From: Allostella sp. ATCC 35155
GTDB taxonomy: Bacteria; Pseudomonadota; Alphaproteobacteria; ATCC43930; Allostellaceae
Assembly (NCBI GenBank): GCA_006738865.1
Contig: AP019701.1
Coordinates: 5,219,974-5,283,973 of the forward strand
Length of the DNA: 64,000 bases
Direction of reading: 5' to 3'
Shown here: in pieces, positions 31,715 to 39,901 of the stretch
Layout of the letters: the number at the start of each line of letters is the position of its first letter
How positions within the stretch are numbered: position 1 is the stretch's first letter
The notes under the pieces: model-generated
Seen by the model: only the letters and a program-made list of their open reading frames with translations
Databases searched by the model: none
What the model was told of the DNA's origin: nothing
Position numbers and translations under genes: made by a program

Positions 31715-32508
31715 CGGCGGTACTCGCCCCGGGGGTGCTTGGCGGCCGGGTCGCCGTAGTTACCGGCGCCGGCAGCGGCATCGGCCGGGCGATCGCGCTG
31801 CGGCTCGCGGCGCTCGGCGCGGAAGTCGTCGGCTGCGGCCGCACGGGCGAACGGCTGGAGGAGACCGCCCGCCTCGTTGCGGCGGCGGGCGGCCGCTTCC
31901 GCCATGCCGTCGTCAACGTCCGCGACCAGGAGGCCACGGCGGCCTTCATCCGGTCGGCCGGGGAGCCGGCGGGCCGCATCGACCTGCTGGTCAACAACGC
32001 CGGCGGGCAGTTCTTTGCGCCCGCGACCGAGATTTCCGCCCGCGGCTGGGCGGCGGTGCTCGACCTCAACCTGACCGCCGTATTCGCGATCACGCGCGCC
32101 GCGCATCCCTTCCTGGCTGCCGCGCGCGGTGCGGTGGTGAATATCTCGCTCTCGGGTGTCGATCGTGGATCGATGGGGATGGCGCACTCGATCGCGGCCC
32201 GCGCCGGCGTCCTCGCCGTGACGCGGACGCTGGCGCTGGAATGGGCGCCGGTCGGCATCCGCCTCAACTGCATCGGCCCGGGCACGGTGGTGACGGGCGG
32301 CCTCGCGGGGGAGGCAGGGCAGGCCATCCTCGACCGGCTGATCGCGGCGACGCCGCTTGGCCGCGCGACCGTGCCGGAGGAGGTGGCGGAGCTGACCGCC
32401 TTCCTCGCGACGCCGGCGGCCGCGATGATCACCGGTCAGCTGCTGCAGATCGACGGCGGCGCCCATCTCGGGCCCGGACTGCACCTGATCGCCGCCCCCC
32501 GCCCCTGA
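31711..32508 (+). CDS. SDR-family protein of the PECR (2-enoyl-CoA reductase) type
   Basis: A 265-residue Rossmann-fold SDR (VVTGAGSGIGRAIALRLAALG, LLVNNAGGQFF). In place of the Tyr-x3-Lys dyad it reads MAHSIAARAGVLAVTR, so His and Arg take those places, followed by TLALEWAPVGIRLNCIGPG. This matches peroxisomal trans-2-enoyl-CoA reductase (PECR), which also has HSGAARAGV there. A reductase of an enoyl-CoA intermediate is therefore likelier than an alcohol dehydrogenase. GTG start overlapping the ligase stop (GTGA). Confidence 0.82.
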   Translation: MTAVLAPGVLGGRVAVVTGAGSGIGRAIALRLAALGAEVVGCGRTGERLEETARLVAAAGGRFRHAVVNVRDQEATAAFIRSAGEPAGRIDLLVNNAGGQFFAPATEISARGWAAVLDLNLTAVFAITRAAHPFLAAARGAVVNISLSGVDRGSMGMAHSIAARAGVLAVTRTLALEWAPVGIRLNCIGPGTVVTGGLAGEAGQAILDRLIAATPLGRATVPEEVAELTAFLATPAAAMITGQLLQIDGGAHLGPGLHLIAAPRP

Positions 32509-32517
32509 AGGCTGCCC

Positions 32518-33741
32518 ATGACGAATCCGCCGCCGCTCGCCGGCATCCGCGTCCTCGACCTCTCGCGGGTTCTGGCCGGCCCCTGGTGCACGATGACCCT
32601 GGCCGATCTCGGCGCCGAGGTGTGGAAGGTCGAGAATCCGGACGGCGGCGACGATACCCGCAAATGGGGACCGCCCTTCGCCGCCGGGGAGAGCGCCTAC
32701 TATCTGGCGGTCAACCGCAACAAGAAGGGTATCGCGGTCGATCTGCGCACGCCGGGCGGGCAGGCGGTCGTGCGGGCACTGGCCGAAAAGGCCGACGTGC
32801 TGGTCGAGAACTACCGCGCCGGCGCGCTCGCCAAGTATGGGCTCGACTGGGAGACGCTCGCCAAGGCCAATCCGCGCCTCGTCTATTGCTCGATCTCGGC
32901 CTATGGCCGCACCAGCCCGATGGCGGCCCGGCCCGGCTACGATTTCGTCGTCCAGGCGGAAGGCGGACTGATGGCGATCACCGGCGCGGCCGATGGCGAG
33001 CCGATGAAGGTCGGTGTCGCCATCTGTGACGTGCTGACCGGCAAGGACGCGACGCAGGCGATCCTGGCCGCGCTGATCGCCCGGGAACGCACCGGGCGTG
33101 GCCAGCTCATCGACGTGGCGCTGCTCGACTCGACGGTGGCGGCGCTGGTCAATGTCGGCAGCGCCTGGCTGGTCTCGGGCAAGACGCCGGGGCGGTGGGG
33201 CAACGCCCATCCGACGACGGTGCCCTACCAGATCTTCGCGACCGCCGACGGGATGTTGGCTCTGGCCTGCGGCAACGACCTCCAGTTCGCGGCGCTCTGT
33301 CGACGCGTCATCGGGCGACCGGAGCTCGCCGAGGATCCGCGCTTCGTCCGCAACGCGGAGCGGGTCCGGCACCGCGAGATCCTGATCCCATTGCTGGAGG
33401 GCATCTTCGCCGGCGGAACCACGGCCGAGTGGTTCGGGCGCATGGACGCGGCCGGGGTTCCGGCAGGCATCGTCCGCGACGTTCCGACGGCCCTTTCGGC
33501 GCCGGAGGTGCGGGCCCGCGGCATGATCGCGACCGTCGAGCATCCGACGATCGGGCGCCTGGAGCTGGTGGCGAGCGCGCTGCGGCTCTCGGATACGCCG
33601 GTGGTCCCGCCTACGCCGCCGCCGCTGCTCGGCCAGGACACCGACCTCGTCCTGGCGGAGGTCCTGGGCTGGGACGCGCAGCGGATCGCGGACCTGCATG
33701 CGACGGGTGCCGTTTCCCGTCCGGCGGCGGAGGGTCTATAA
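32518..33741 (+). CDS. Class III CoA-transferase (CaiB/BaiF/Frc family)
   Basis: A 407-residue family III CoA-transferase. Seen are the start LAGIRVLDLSRVLAGPWCTM followed by LADLGAEVWKVENPDGGDDTR, NRNKKGIAVDLRTPGGQ, and YDFVVQAEGGLMAITG with the catalytic aspartate region just before GVAICDVLTGKDA. It would move CoA between a product and the incoming acid, giving a second way to activate substrate besides the ATP-dependent ligase. It is the last gene of the plus-strand operon (9-base gap). Confidence 0.92.
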   Translation: MTNPPPLAGIRVLDLSRVLAGPWCTMTLADLGAEVWKVENPDGGDDTRKWGPPFAAGESAYYLAVNRNKKGIAVDLRTPGGQAVVRALAEKADVLVENYRAGALAKYGLDWETLAKANPRLVYCSISAYGRTSPMAARPGYDFVVQAEGGLMAITGAADGEPMKVGVAICDVLTGKDATQAILAALIARERTGRGQLIDVALLDSTVAALVNVGSAWLVSGKTPGRWGNAHPTTVPYQIFATADGMLALACGNDLQFAALCRRVIGRPELAEDPRFVRNAERVRHREILIPLLEGIFAGGTTAEWFGRMDAAGVPAGIVRDVPTALSAPEVRARGMIATVEHPTIGRLELVASALRLSDTPVVPPTPPPLLGQDTDLVLAEVLGWDAQRIADLHATGAVSRPAAEGL

Positions 33742-33772
33742 CCCGAGCCACATCCATCGAGAGCGGGCGGCG

Positions 33773-34105
33773 ATGTTCGGAATTTTCGGCGACAGCCTGG
33801 AGCGGCTGTTCATCAAGGAATCGCGCGGCCGCGGGATCAAGCTGCCCAAGGCTGCGACGAAGGAGTTGGTGGCGCTGGCTATCTCCTCGGTCGATCCGTC
33901 GCACCGCGCGCTCCCGGGCGACTACGGCCGCAACCTCGGCGAGGACGCGATCATCCACTTCGCGGGCTGGACTGCGCGTGTCGTCCACAAGGCCGCCGGT
34001 CGACCCGACCGCCGGACCGCGATCGACCAGGATCTCTACCCCGAGACGGCGGCGGCGATCCGCGCCATCCTCGTCAAGCACGGCGTGCTCGGGCCGGCCT
34101 CCTGA
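33773..34105 (+). CDS. Small conserved-looking protein of unknown function
   Basis: A 110-residue protein, mixed charged and hydrophobic, with no signal peptide or membrane helix (start MFGIFGDSLERLFIKESRGR). Segments such as KAATKELVALAISSVDPSHRA and DAIIHFAGWTARVVHKAAGR look like a compact helical domain. Not recognised. It lies 31 bases after the CoA-transferase and overlaps the convergent MFS gene by 32 bases. Confidence 0.6.
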   Translation: MFGIFGDSLERLFIKESRGRGIKLPKAATKELVALAISSVDPSHRALPGDYGRNLGEDAIIHFAGWTARVVHKAAGRPDRRTAIDQDLYPETAAAIRAILVKHGVLGPAS

Positions 34106-35327
34106 CGCCGGCGCCGACAAGGAACCACAGCAGCGCCAGCACCTGCAGCGCCAGCATGGCGGCGAAGGCCCAGCGATAGGCCTCCGGCGGGTAACGCCCG
34201 TCGACCGCCGGCCACCGATCGATGATCCAGCCGATCGCCGCCTGGGCGGCAAAGCCGATCCCGAAGTTCAGCAGGTTGGTTGCGGTGTTGACGCGTGCCA
34301 CCAGTTCCGGCGGGAAATGGCGGTTGAGGATCGGGAAGAAGACGATGGCGCCGTTCGAAAGCAGCCCGAACAGCACCCAGAGCAGGAGCGACGGCGCGGC
34401 GACCTGGAAGGTGATCAGCGCCTGGACCAGGATCAGCAGGACCAGGGCTCCGCCCATCACCCGCGTCAGCGCCACCCCGCGCCGCAACAGGAGGTCGGTG
34501 ACGACGCCGGAGAGCGCGAAGCCGGCCGTGAGGGCGGCCGCGATGGCGAAGAGATAGCCGGCCGCCGCCTCGCGGTCGAGGCCGCCGACGTCGCGCAGCC
34601 ATGGGCCGGCCCACAGGGTCTGGATCGCCATGGTGATGCCGAGCGAGGTGACGGCGGCCGGCGTGATGCGCCAGAAGTAGGGGTCGCGGTAGATGCGCCC
34701 GACGGCGGCGAACTGGTCGGCCAGCCGCCCCGGCGCCGCGGCGGCCGGCTTCTCCGGCACCAGCGTCACCACGAGGGCGGCCGCCGCGGCCGTCAGCGCG
34801 GCCAGCGCGACGAAGAGGCTACGCCAGTCGACGAACTGCAAGGCGGCCTCGGCCGGCGCCGTCGCCGCGAGTGCACCGAGCCCGCCGGTGGCCATGAAGA
34901 AGCCGTTCACGAGCGGCCAGCGCTCGCGGGGCACCCACAGCGTGATCGCCTTGAGCGAGGCCATCAGCCCGCCGGCCATCCCGAAGCCGATCACGGCGCG
35001 GGCGACGAACAGGCCGGTCCGGCTTTCCGCCTGCGAGAAGAGCAGGATGCCGGCGGCGGCGATCGCCAGCAGGATCGCCTGCACCCGGCGCGGTCCCCAG
35101 CGGTCGAGCGCGACGCCGAGCGGCACCTGGAGCAAGGCGAAGGAGAGGAAGTAGGCGGCCGTCAGGAGGCCGAGATCGCCCGCGGTAAGGCCGACCGCGG
35201 CGACGAGGTCCGGCGCGACCACCGCGTTCACCGCCCGCAGCAGGTAGGAGCAGAAATATCCGGCGGCGAACGGCAGCAGGACCGTGGCCAGCACCCGCAG
35301 CGGGCCAGGCGGTGCGGTGCCCGTCAT
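34074..35327 (-). CDS. Major facilitator superfamily transporter
   Basis: A 417-residue membrane protein with about 12 helices. The MFS signature between helices 2 and 3 is LGVALDRWGPRRVQA, and the N-terminal SYLLRAVNAVVAPDLVAAVG resembles the nitrate/nitrite and organic-anion branch. The substrate is unknown. The start overlaps the stop of the upstream HEXXH gene (ATGA), and that gene follows the MlrC peptidase, so the carrier may move the same compound or its breakdown product. Confidence 0.87.
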   Translation of the reverse strand: MTGTAPPGPLRVLATVLLPFAAGYFCSYLLRAVNAVVAPDLVAAVGLTAGDLGLLTAAYFLSFALLQVPLGVALDRWGPRRVQAILLAIAAAGILLFSQAESRTGLFVARAVIGFGMAGGLMASLKAITLWVPRERWPLVNGFFMATGGLGALAATAPAEAALQFVDWRSLFVALAALTAAAAALVVTLVPEKPAAAAPGRLADQFAAVGRIYRDPYFWRITPAAVTSLGITMAIQTLWAGPWLRDVGGLDREAAAGYLFAIAAALTAGFALSGVVTDLLLRRGVALTRVMGGALVLLILVQALITFQVAAPSLLLWVLFGLLSNGAIVFFPILNRHFPPELVARVNTATNLLNFGIGFAAQAAIGWIIDRWPAVDGRYPPEAYRWAFAAMLALQVLALLWFLVGAGVRRPARARRA

Positions 35328-35968
35328 GCGGCGCGGGCACCGGCGGACGGGAGGGTGCCCGGAACGAGCAGGATCGGACGGCCCTCGCCGTCGATCCGCC
35401 CCTGCGCGAGAAGGCGGTCGATCACCGCCGCGAAATATTCGGCCGCCGACGGCCGCTGCCAGCCCTCGAGCCAGTTCTGTTCCAGGAAGGCATGGATCGC
35501 CGGCTGCGCGAGCTCGACCTCGAGCAGGATGCCGAGCAGCGAGGCCTCTGCCTCTTCCGCGGCGAGCGCGGCCTCGTCCAGGCAGCGATCGGCGTCGGCA
35601 TCGGCTTTGCGGCCGGTCTCCGGCCCGGCGCCGAGGCCGAAGTCGCGGCGGTTCCGGCGCCAGTCCGGGCTGAGCAGCCAGTGGGCGATCTCGTGCAGGA
35701 CGACCCAGGCCTCGCTGCCAGTGCGCAGCACTGCGCCGTCCCAGGAGAAGGCCGCGGCCGGCGCCTCGTCGAGCGTCGGGATGCCCAGACGCCGGGCGAG
35801 GGCGATGGCCCCCGCCCGGCGCGCCGGGGAATCCTCCGGCCCGCCGAACGGCCCGCTGGCGGCGATGCGGGCGAACGCCTGCGCCGCCGCCGACCGTCCG
35901 TCGAGCATCGCCGCGAATCCGGACAGCGCTGCCGCCAGCTGCGCCGGGTCAAAGGCCGTGAGCGCCAA
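35324..35968 (-). CDS. Putative HEXXH metallopeptidase-like protein
   Basis: A 214-residue protein with VVLHEIAHWLL, an HEXXH zinc-binding motif, and an acidic region downstream (DADADRCLDEAALAAEEAEA) that could provide the third ligand. The family is not recognised. The TTG start at 35968 is chosen because it is 9 bases after the MlrC stop with GAGG six bases upstream; no ATG gives the full N-terminus. It lies between the MlrC peptidase and the MFS gene, all tightly packed. Confidence 0.62.
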   Translation of the reverse strand: MALTAFDPAQLAAALSGFAAMLDGRSAAAQAFARIAASGPFGGPEDSPARRAGAIALARRLGIPTLDEAPAAAFSWDGAVLRTGSEAWVVLHEIAHWLLSPDWRRNRRDFGLGAGPETGRKADADADRCLDEAALAAEEAEASLLGILLEVELAQPAIHAFLEQNWLEGWQRPSAAEYFAAVIDRLLAQGRIDGEGRPILLVPGTLPSAGARAA

Positions 35969-35976
35969 GCGCGGCC

Positions 35977-37488
35977 TCAGCGCCCCGTCGGGTCCGTCAC
36001 CGCGTCGAGCGGCCAGATCGGCCGTGGGACGTTCTTGAAGGTGAAGGTCTGGAAGTTCTCCGAGCACAGCGAGCCGGAATCGACGACGACCACCTCGCGG
36101 GAGATCGGCTGGAAGGCCGCCCGGAAATGGTGCATCGACTTGACCGCCAGGGTCGCCTTGCGGGTCGGCTCGATGCCGACCGCGGTGTACTGGGCGAGAT
36201 CGAGCGCCTGGCCGTTGTTGGTGATGAAGACGATGTCGATGCCGCCGACGCGGAAGACCATGCTGGGGCCGTATTCGCGGCGCACGCCGCCACCCATCGG
36301 CCCGTAGGCCCAGACCTCGCCGTCGGTCAGCACGCGCACCTTGCCGGTCAGGGTCAGCGGTCCGCCGCCCTTGGTCGGATCCCACTTGCCGCCGAAGGTC
36401 AGCGTGATGGTGCTGCCGACGCCGGCCTTGGCGCCCTCGGCGATCGCCTCGGGATCGCAGATGGCGTGGAAGGCGGCGTTCTGCAGGTCGGCGTCCACCA
36501 TCGCCTTCAGCAGCGCCGTGGTGTCGCCGTAGCCGCCGCCGCCGGGATTGTCGGTATAGTCGGCGATGACCAGCGGCGCCTTGGCGCCCTGCTCCTCGGC
36601 CTTGGCCTTCTTCGCCGCCTGCTCGGGCGTGAGGAAGGTGAGGGCGGCGTAGTCGCGCGTCTCCCAGCAGCGGTCCATGAAGCGCTCGGCCGTGGTGCGG
36701 GCCGAAGCTTCGGCACCCGGCTTCTTCGCGTCGTAGGCGATGGCGACGCTGGGGCCGACGTCGGCGATGTCGGCATGCGGGAAGCCCGCGAAGACGGAGA
36801 CGCTGAGCTGCTCGCCCTTCTCCTCCAGCGCGGTGCCCTCGTCGACCAGCTCCTTCATCGGCCCGCCCTGGGTGCGTCCCATGTCGAGCCCGGCCAGCAT
36901 CCGCCGACGGGCGAGGAGGACGCGCGGCTCGATTTCGCCGTTCATCGCCCGCTCCAGGATCTCGGCGCCCTGCCAGGCGCGCTCGTACTGGTCGATGTGC
37001 GGATAGGTCTTGAAGGCGATGAGGGCGTTGGCGTTCTCGGCCATCAGCGGCGTGATGTTGCCGTGCAGGTCGAGCGTCACGGCGATCGGCACCTTGGGGC
37101 CGACCTTGGCGCGCAGGCGGCGCAGCAGTTCGCCTTCGGCATCGTGATGGCTGTCGACCACCATCGCGCCGTGCAGATGCAGGAGCACGGCATCGACGCC
37201 GCCGGCCTGGTCGACGGCGTCGAGGATCTGGCCGCAGATGTACTCGAAGGCCTCGTCCGTCACGGTGCCGGAGGGATTGGCGTTGGCGATGATCGGGTGG
37301 ATGAGCTGCCAGCCGAACTTGTCCGCCGCCTCGAAGCTGCCGCCGAAGTTGGAGCGCGTGCCGCGCCGCACTTCGGCGATCTGGTTGCCGAGATAGAAGT
37401 CGCGACGCTTGAAGGTGTCGAGCGTCGTCAGATCCTTGCTGAACGTGTTGGTTTCGTGCGCCATCACTGCGCACAGAACGCGCCTCAT
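35977..37488 (-). CDS. M81-family metallopeptidase, MlrC (microcystinase C) like
   Basis: A 503-residue protein of the MlrC/M81 family: MRRVLCAVMAHETNTFSK at the start, VLLHLHGAMVVDSHHDAEGE, VTLDLHGNITPLM, FKTYPHIDQYERA and IADYTDNPGGGGYGDTTALL. The His and Asp residues in these motifs are the metal-binding set. MlrC opens the last linear peptide in microcystin breakdown, but most family members act on other small peptides or amides. The ABC amino-acid transporter that diverges from it fits a role in peptide or amino-acid use. Confidence 0.92.
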   Translation of the reverse strand: MRRVLCAVMAHETNTFSKDLTTLDTFKRRDFYLGNQIAEVRRGTRSNFGGSFEAADKFGWQLIHPIIANANPSGTVTDEAFEYICGQILDAVDQAGGVDAVLLHLHGAMVVDSHHDAEGELLRRLRAKVGPKVPIAVTLDLHGNITPLMAENANALIAFKTYPHIDQYERAWQGAEILERAMNGEIEPRVLLARRRMLAGLDMGRTQGGPMKELVDEGTALEEKGEQLSVSVFAGFPHADIADVGPSVAIAYDAKKPGAEASARTTAERFMDRCWETRDYAALTFLTPEQAAKKAKAEEQGAKAPLVIADYTDNPGGGGYGDTTALLKAMVDADLQNAAFHAICDPEAIAEGAKAGVGSTITLTFGGKWDPTKGGGPLTLTGKVRVLTDGEVWAYGPMGGGVRREYGPSMVFRVGGIDIVFITNNGQALDLAQYTAVGIEPTRKATLAVKSMHHFRAAFQPISREVVVVDSGSLCSENFQTFTFKNVPRPIWPLDAVTDPTGR

Positions 37489-37601
37489 GATCGATACCTC
37501 GGCAGTCGGGGGTCAGGGATCGGTGTGGGGTGCCCAAGATGTTGGCAGATCGGCGGCGCCCCGTCGAGCGTGCGGGCACTGGCGCGACGGTCCTGCGGCC
37601 A

Positions 37602-37632
37602 TTGACGCATCGCGAACCGCAACGCTAGCGTT
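37602..37632 (+). promoter_or_regulatory. Promoter with overlapping 12-bp palindrome, ABC transporter operon
   Basis: TTGACG (37602-37607), a 17-base spacer and CTAGCG (37625-37630). The perfect palindrome AACGCTAGCGTT (37621-37632) covers the -10 box. This looks like a repressible promoter for the permease operon starting at 37667. The 178-base space to the divergent MlrC gene shows nothing else. Confidence 0.5.
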
Positions 37633-37666
37633 CCCATCCTCATCCCCTGGGCACGAGGCGACCGCC

Positions 37667-38332
37667 TTGGCCTACCAGTTCCAGTTCGGATCGGTCTTCG
37701 CGGGCTTCGACCAGCTCCTCTGGGGGGCCTGGCTGACCGTCGTCCTGTCCGCGGCCGGCATCGCGCTCGGGCTCGCGCTCGGCATTCTCGGCGGCTGGGG
37801 CCGCGCGCAGGGACCGCGCTGGCTCGCCTGGACGATCGCCGTCTATGTCGAGCTCATCCGCAACACACCCTTCCTGGTCCAGCTCTTCCTCGTCTTCTTC
37901 GGGCTGCCCAGTCTCGGCATCCGGATGTCGGCGGGTTCGGCGGCGCTGCTGACGCTGACGATCAACACCGGCGCCTACTGCACCGAGATCATCCGCGCCG
38001 GCATCGAGGCGGTGCCGCGCGGCCAGATCGAGGCCGGGCGGGCGCTGGGGCTGACCCGCTTCCATGTCTTCCGCTTCCTCATCCTGTTCCCGGCCTTGCG
38101 CACCGTCTATCCCGCGCTCGCCAGCCAGTTCACCCTGATGATGCTGGCGACCAGCGTCGTCTCGCAGATCTCGGCCGAGGAGCTGACCTTCGCGGCCAAC
38201 TTCATGCAGTCGCGGACCTTCCGCAGCTTCGAGATCTACGCGGTGGTCACCGTGATGTACCTGGTATTGGCCCTGGCGTTCCGCGGCTTCTTCCGCGGCA
38301 TCCACTGGCTCGCCTTCGAGCGCGGCCGATGA
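37667..38332 (+). CDS. Polar amino-acid ABC transporter permease
   Basis: A 221-residue inner-membrane permease of the HisMQ/GlnP family, with about five helices. Segments include VELIRNTPFLVQLFLVFFGL, the ATPase-contact EAA loop AGIEAVPRGQIEAGRALGL, and the C-terminal RGIHWLA. The TTG start at 37667 has GAGG nine bases upstream and is supported by the hydrophilic FQFGSVFAGFDQ lead-in. It overlaps the second permease by ATGA. A promoter with a palindrome lies just upstream. Confidence 0.88.
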   Translation: MAYQFQFGSVFAGFDQLLWGAWLTVVLSAAGIALGLALGILGGWGRAQGPRWLAWTIAVYVELIRNTPFLVQLFLVFFGLPSLGIRMSAGSAALLTLTINTGAYCTEIIRAGIEAVPRGQIEAGRALGLTRFHVFRFLILFPALRTVYPALASQFTLMMLATSVVSQISAEELTFAANFMQSRTFRSFEIYAVVTVMYLVLALAFRGFFRGIHWLAFERGR

Positions 38333-39000
38333 TCCGCGAGTTCGGCACCGGCGACTTCCTCTACCTCGTCACCGCGATGCAGTGGACGGTGATGCTGTCG
38401 GCGATCGCCTTCGTCGGCGGCGGGCTGCTCGGGCTCGCGCTGACGATCCTGCGGGTTTCGCCGTGGCGGCCGGGGCAATGGCTGGTCACCGGCTATGTCC
38501 AGCTCTTCCAGGGCACGCCGCTGCTGATGCAGCTCTTCGTCTTCTATTTCGGCTTCGGCATCTTCGGCCTCGACGTGCCGGCGATCGTCGCCGCCTCGAC
38601 GGCGCTTGTCCTCTATGCCGCGGCCTTCCTCGCCGACATCTGGCGCGGCTGCATCCAGGCGATCCCGGCCGGGCAATGGGAGGCGGCGCGCGCGCTCGGA
38701 CTGCGCTTCGTGCTCTCGGTCTGGCTCGTCATCCTGCCGCAGGCGGTCCGGATCGCGGTGCCGCCCACGGTGGGCTTCCTGGTCCAGGTGGTGAAGAACA
38801 CCTCGCTTGCCTCGATCGTCGGCTATGTCGAGCTGACGCGCGCGGGCCAGATCATCAACAACGCCACCTTCCAGCCCTTCACCGTCTTCCTGGTTGTGGC
38901 GGGCCTCTATTTCGCGCTCTGCTTTCCCCTGTCGCTGCTCAGCCACCGCCTCGAGCGGCGGCTCCGCACGGGCGGCGTGCCGATGCGCGCGGTGCCCTGA
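38329..39000 (+). CDS. Polar amino-acid ABC transporter permease, second subunit
   Basis: A 223-residue permease of the same family, starting at ATGA with the previous gene. It carries YVQLFQGTPLLMQLFVFYFG, the EAA-type loop CIQAIPAGQWEAARALGL and VVKNTSLASIVGYVELT, with several hydrophobic helices. It forms the heterodimeric channel with the upstream permease. Confidence 0.9.
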   Translation: MIREFGTGDFLYLVTAMQWTVMLSAIAFVGGGLLGLALTILRVSPWRPGQWLVTGYVQLFQGTPLLMQLFVFYFGFGIFGLDVPAIVAASTALVLYAAAFLADIWRGCIQAIPAGQWEAARALGLRFVLSVWLVILPQAVRIAVPPTVGFLVQVVKNTSLASIVGYVELTRAGQIINNATFQPFTVFLVVAGLYFALCFPLSLLSHRLERRLRTGGVPMRAVP

Positions 39001-39051
39001 AGGATCCGAGGGTCGGCGGAGAACCGGCCCGCTGCTGCTGGAGGTCACGTC

Positions 39052-39840
39052 ATGGGTCGCATTCTCTCCCGCCTGCTGCTTCCGTTCCTCCTCTCGCTGC
39101 TGGCCGCGCTGCCGGCCGCGGCCGGCACGCTCGACGACGTCGTCAAGCGCGGCATCGTCAAGGTCGGCATCGACCTCGGCGTCCCGCCCTACGGGCTGAC
39201 CGATGCCAACCAGAAGCCGGCCGGCTACGACGTCGATGTCGCCGAACTCTTCGCCAAGGACCTCGGCGCCAAGCTCGAGATCGTGCCGCTGACCGGGCCC
39301 AACCGCATTCCGTTCCTGCTCACCAACAAGGTCGACGTGGTGATCGCCACCTTCGGCATCACGCCCCAGCGCGCGCTCTCCGTCGCCTTCTCCAACCCCT
39401 ATGTCGCGCTCAGCCTCGTCGTGCTCGGGCCCAAGGACAAGCCGATTGCCGACATGGCGGCGACCAAGGGCTACAAGGTCGGCGTCACCCGCGGCACGAC
39501 GCAGGATCTCGACTTCACGCGGCTGGCTCCCGCGGGCTCGCAGATCATCCGCTTCGAGGACGATGCGACGACCACCGCGGCGCTGTTGTCCGGCCAGGTC
39601 GACATCGTCGCCACCGCCGATCTGCTGGCGATCGAGATCGCCAAGCGCAACCCCCAGAAGAATCTCGACCTCAAGTTCACCATCCGCCTGTCGCCGGGCG
39701 CGATCGGCGTGCGCCGGGGCGACCCCGACTTCCTGCAGTGGGTCAACACCTTCGTCTATTTCCACAAGCTGAACGGCGACTTCGGGCGGCTGTTCGAGAA
39801 GTGGGCCGGCTACAAGATGCCGGAACTGCCGGTGTTCTGA
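39052..39840 (+). CDS. Polar amino-acid ABC transporter substrate-binding protein
   Basis: A 262-residue periplasmic protein. A signal peptide (LLLPFLLSLLAALPAAAG) is followed by the family-3 binding fold: VVKRGIVKVGIDLGVPPYG, AGYDVDVAELFAKDLGAKLE, FGITPQRALSVAFSNPY and VGVTRGTTQDLD. It delivers an amino acid or small derivative to the two permeases. No nucleotide-binding subunit accompanies the operon in this window, so the ATPase must be encoded elsewhere. Confidence 0.92.
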   Translation: MGRILSRLLLPFLLSLLAALPAAAGTLDDVVKRGIVKVGIDLGVPPYGLTDANQKPAGYDVDVAELFAKDLGAKLEIVPLTGPNRIPFLLTNKVDVVIATFGITPQRALSVAFSNPYVALSLVVLGPKDKPIADMAATKGYKVGVTRGTTQDLDFTRLAPAGSQIIRFEDDATTTAALLSGQVDIVATADLLAIEIAKRNPQKNLDLKFTIRLSPGAIGVRRGDPDFLQWVNTFVYFHKLNGDFGRLFEKWAGYKMPELPVF

Positions 39841-39850
39841 TTGTCGTGCG

Positions 39851-39880
39851 AAGGGCGGCCGCCAACCGGCGGCCGCCCTT
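39851..39880 (+). terminator. Hairpin between the ABC operon and the deacylase gene
   Basis: Perfect 13-bp stem (39851-39863 with 39868-39880) around AACC, eleven bases after the binding-protein stop. The following CCGCCCGTTG is not a strong U tract, so it may attenuate transcription into the deacylase gene rather than end it. Confidence 0.55.
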
Positions 39881-39901
39881 CCGCCCGTTGCGCCGGAGCC
39901 C

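Noticed and set aside
33195-36038. 947-codon plus-strand frame spanning CoA-transferase, MFS and HEXXH genes
   Set aside because: It crosses several real genes in other frames or on the other strand and has no recognisable domain.
36127-37605. Plus-strand frame opposite the MlrC gene
   Set aside because: Antisense to a gene with all M81 metal-binding motifs.
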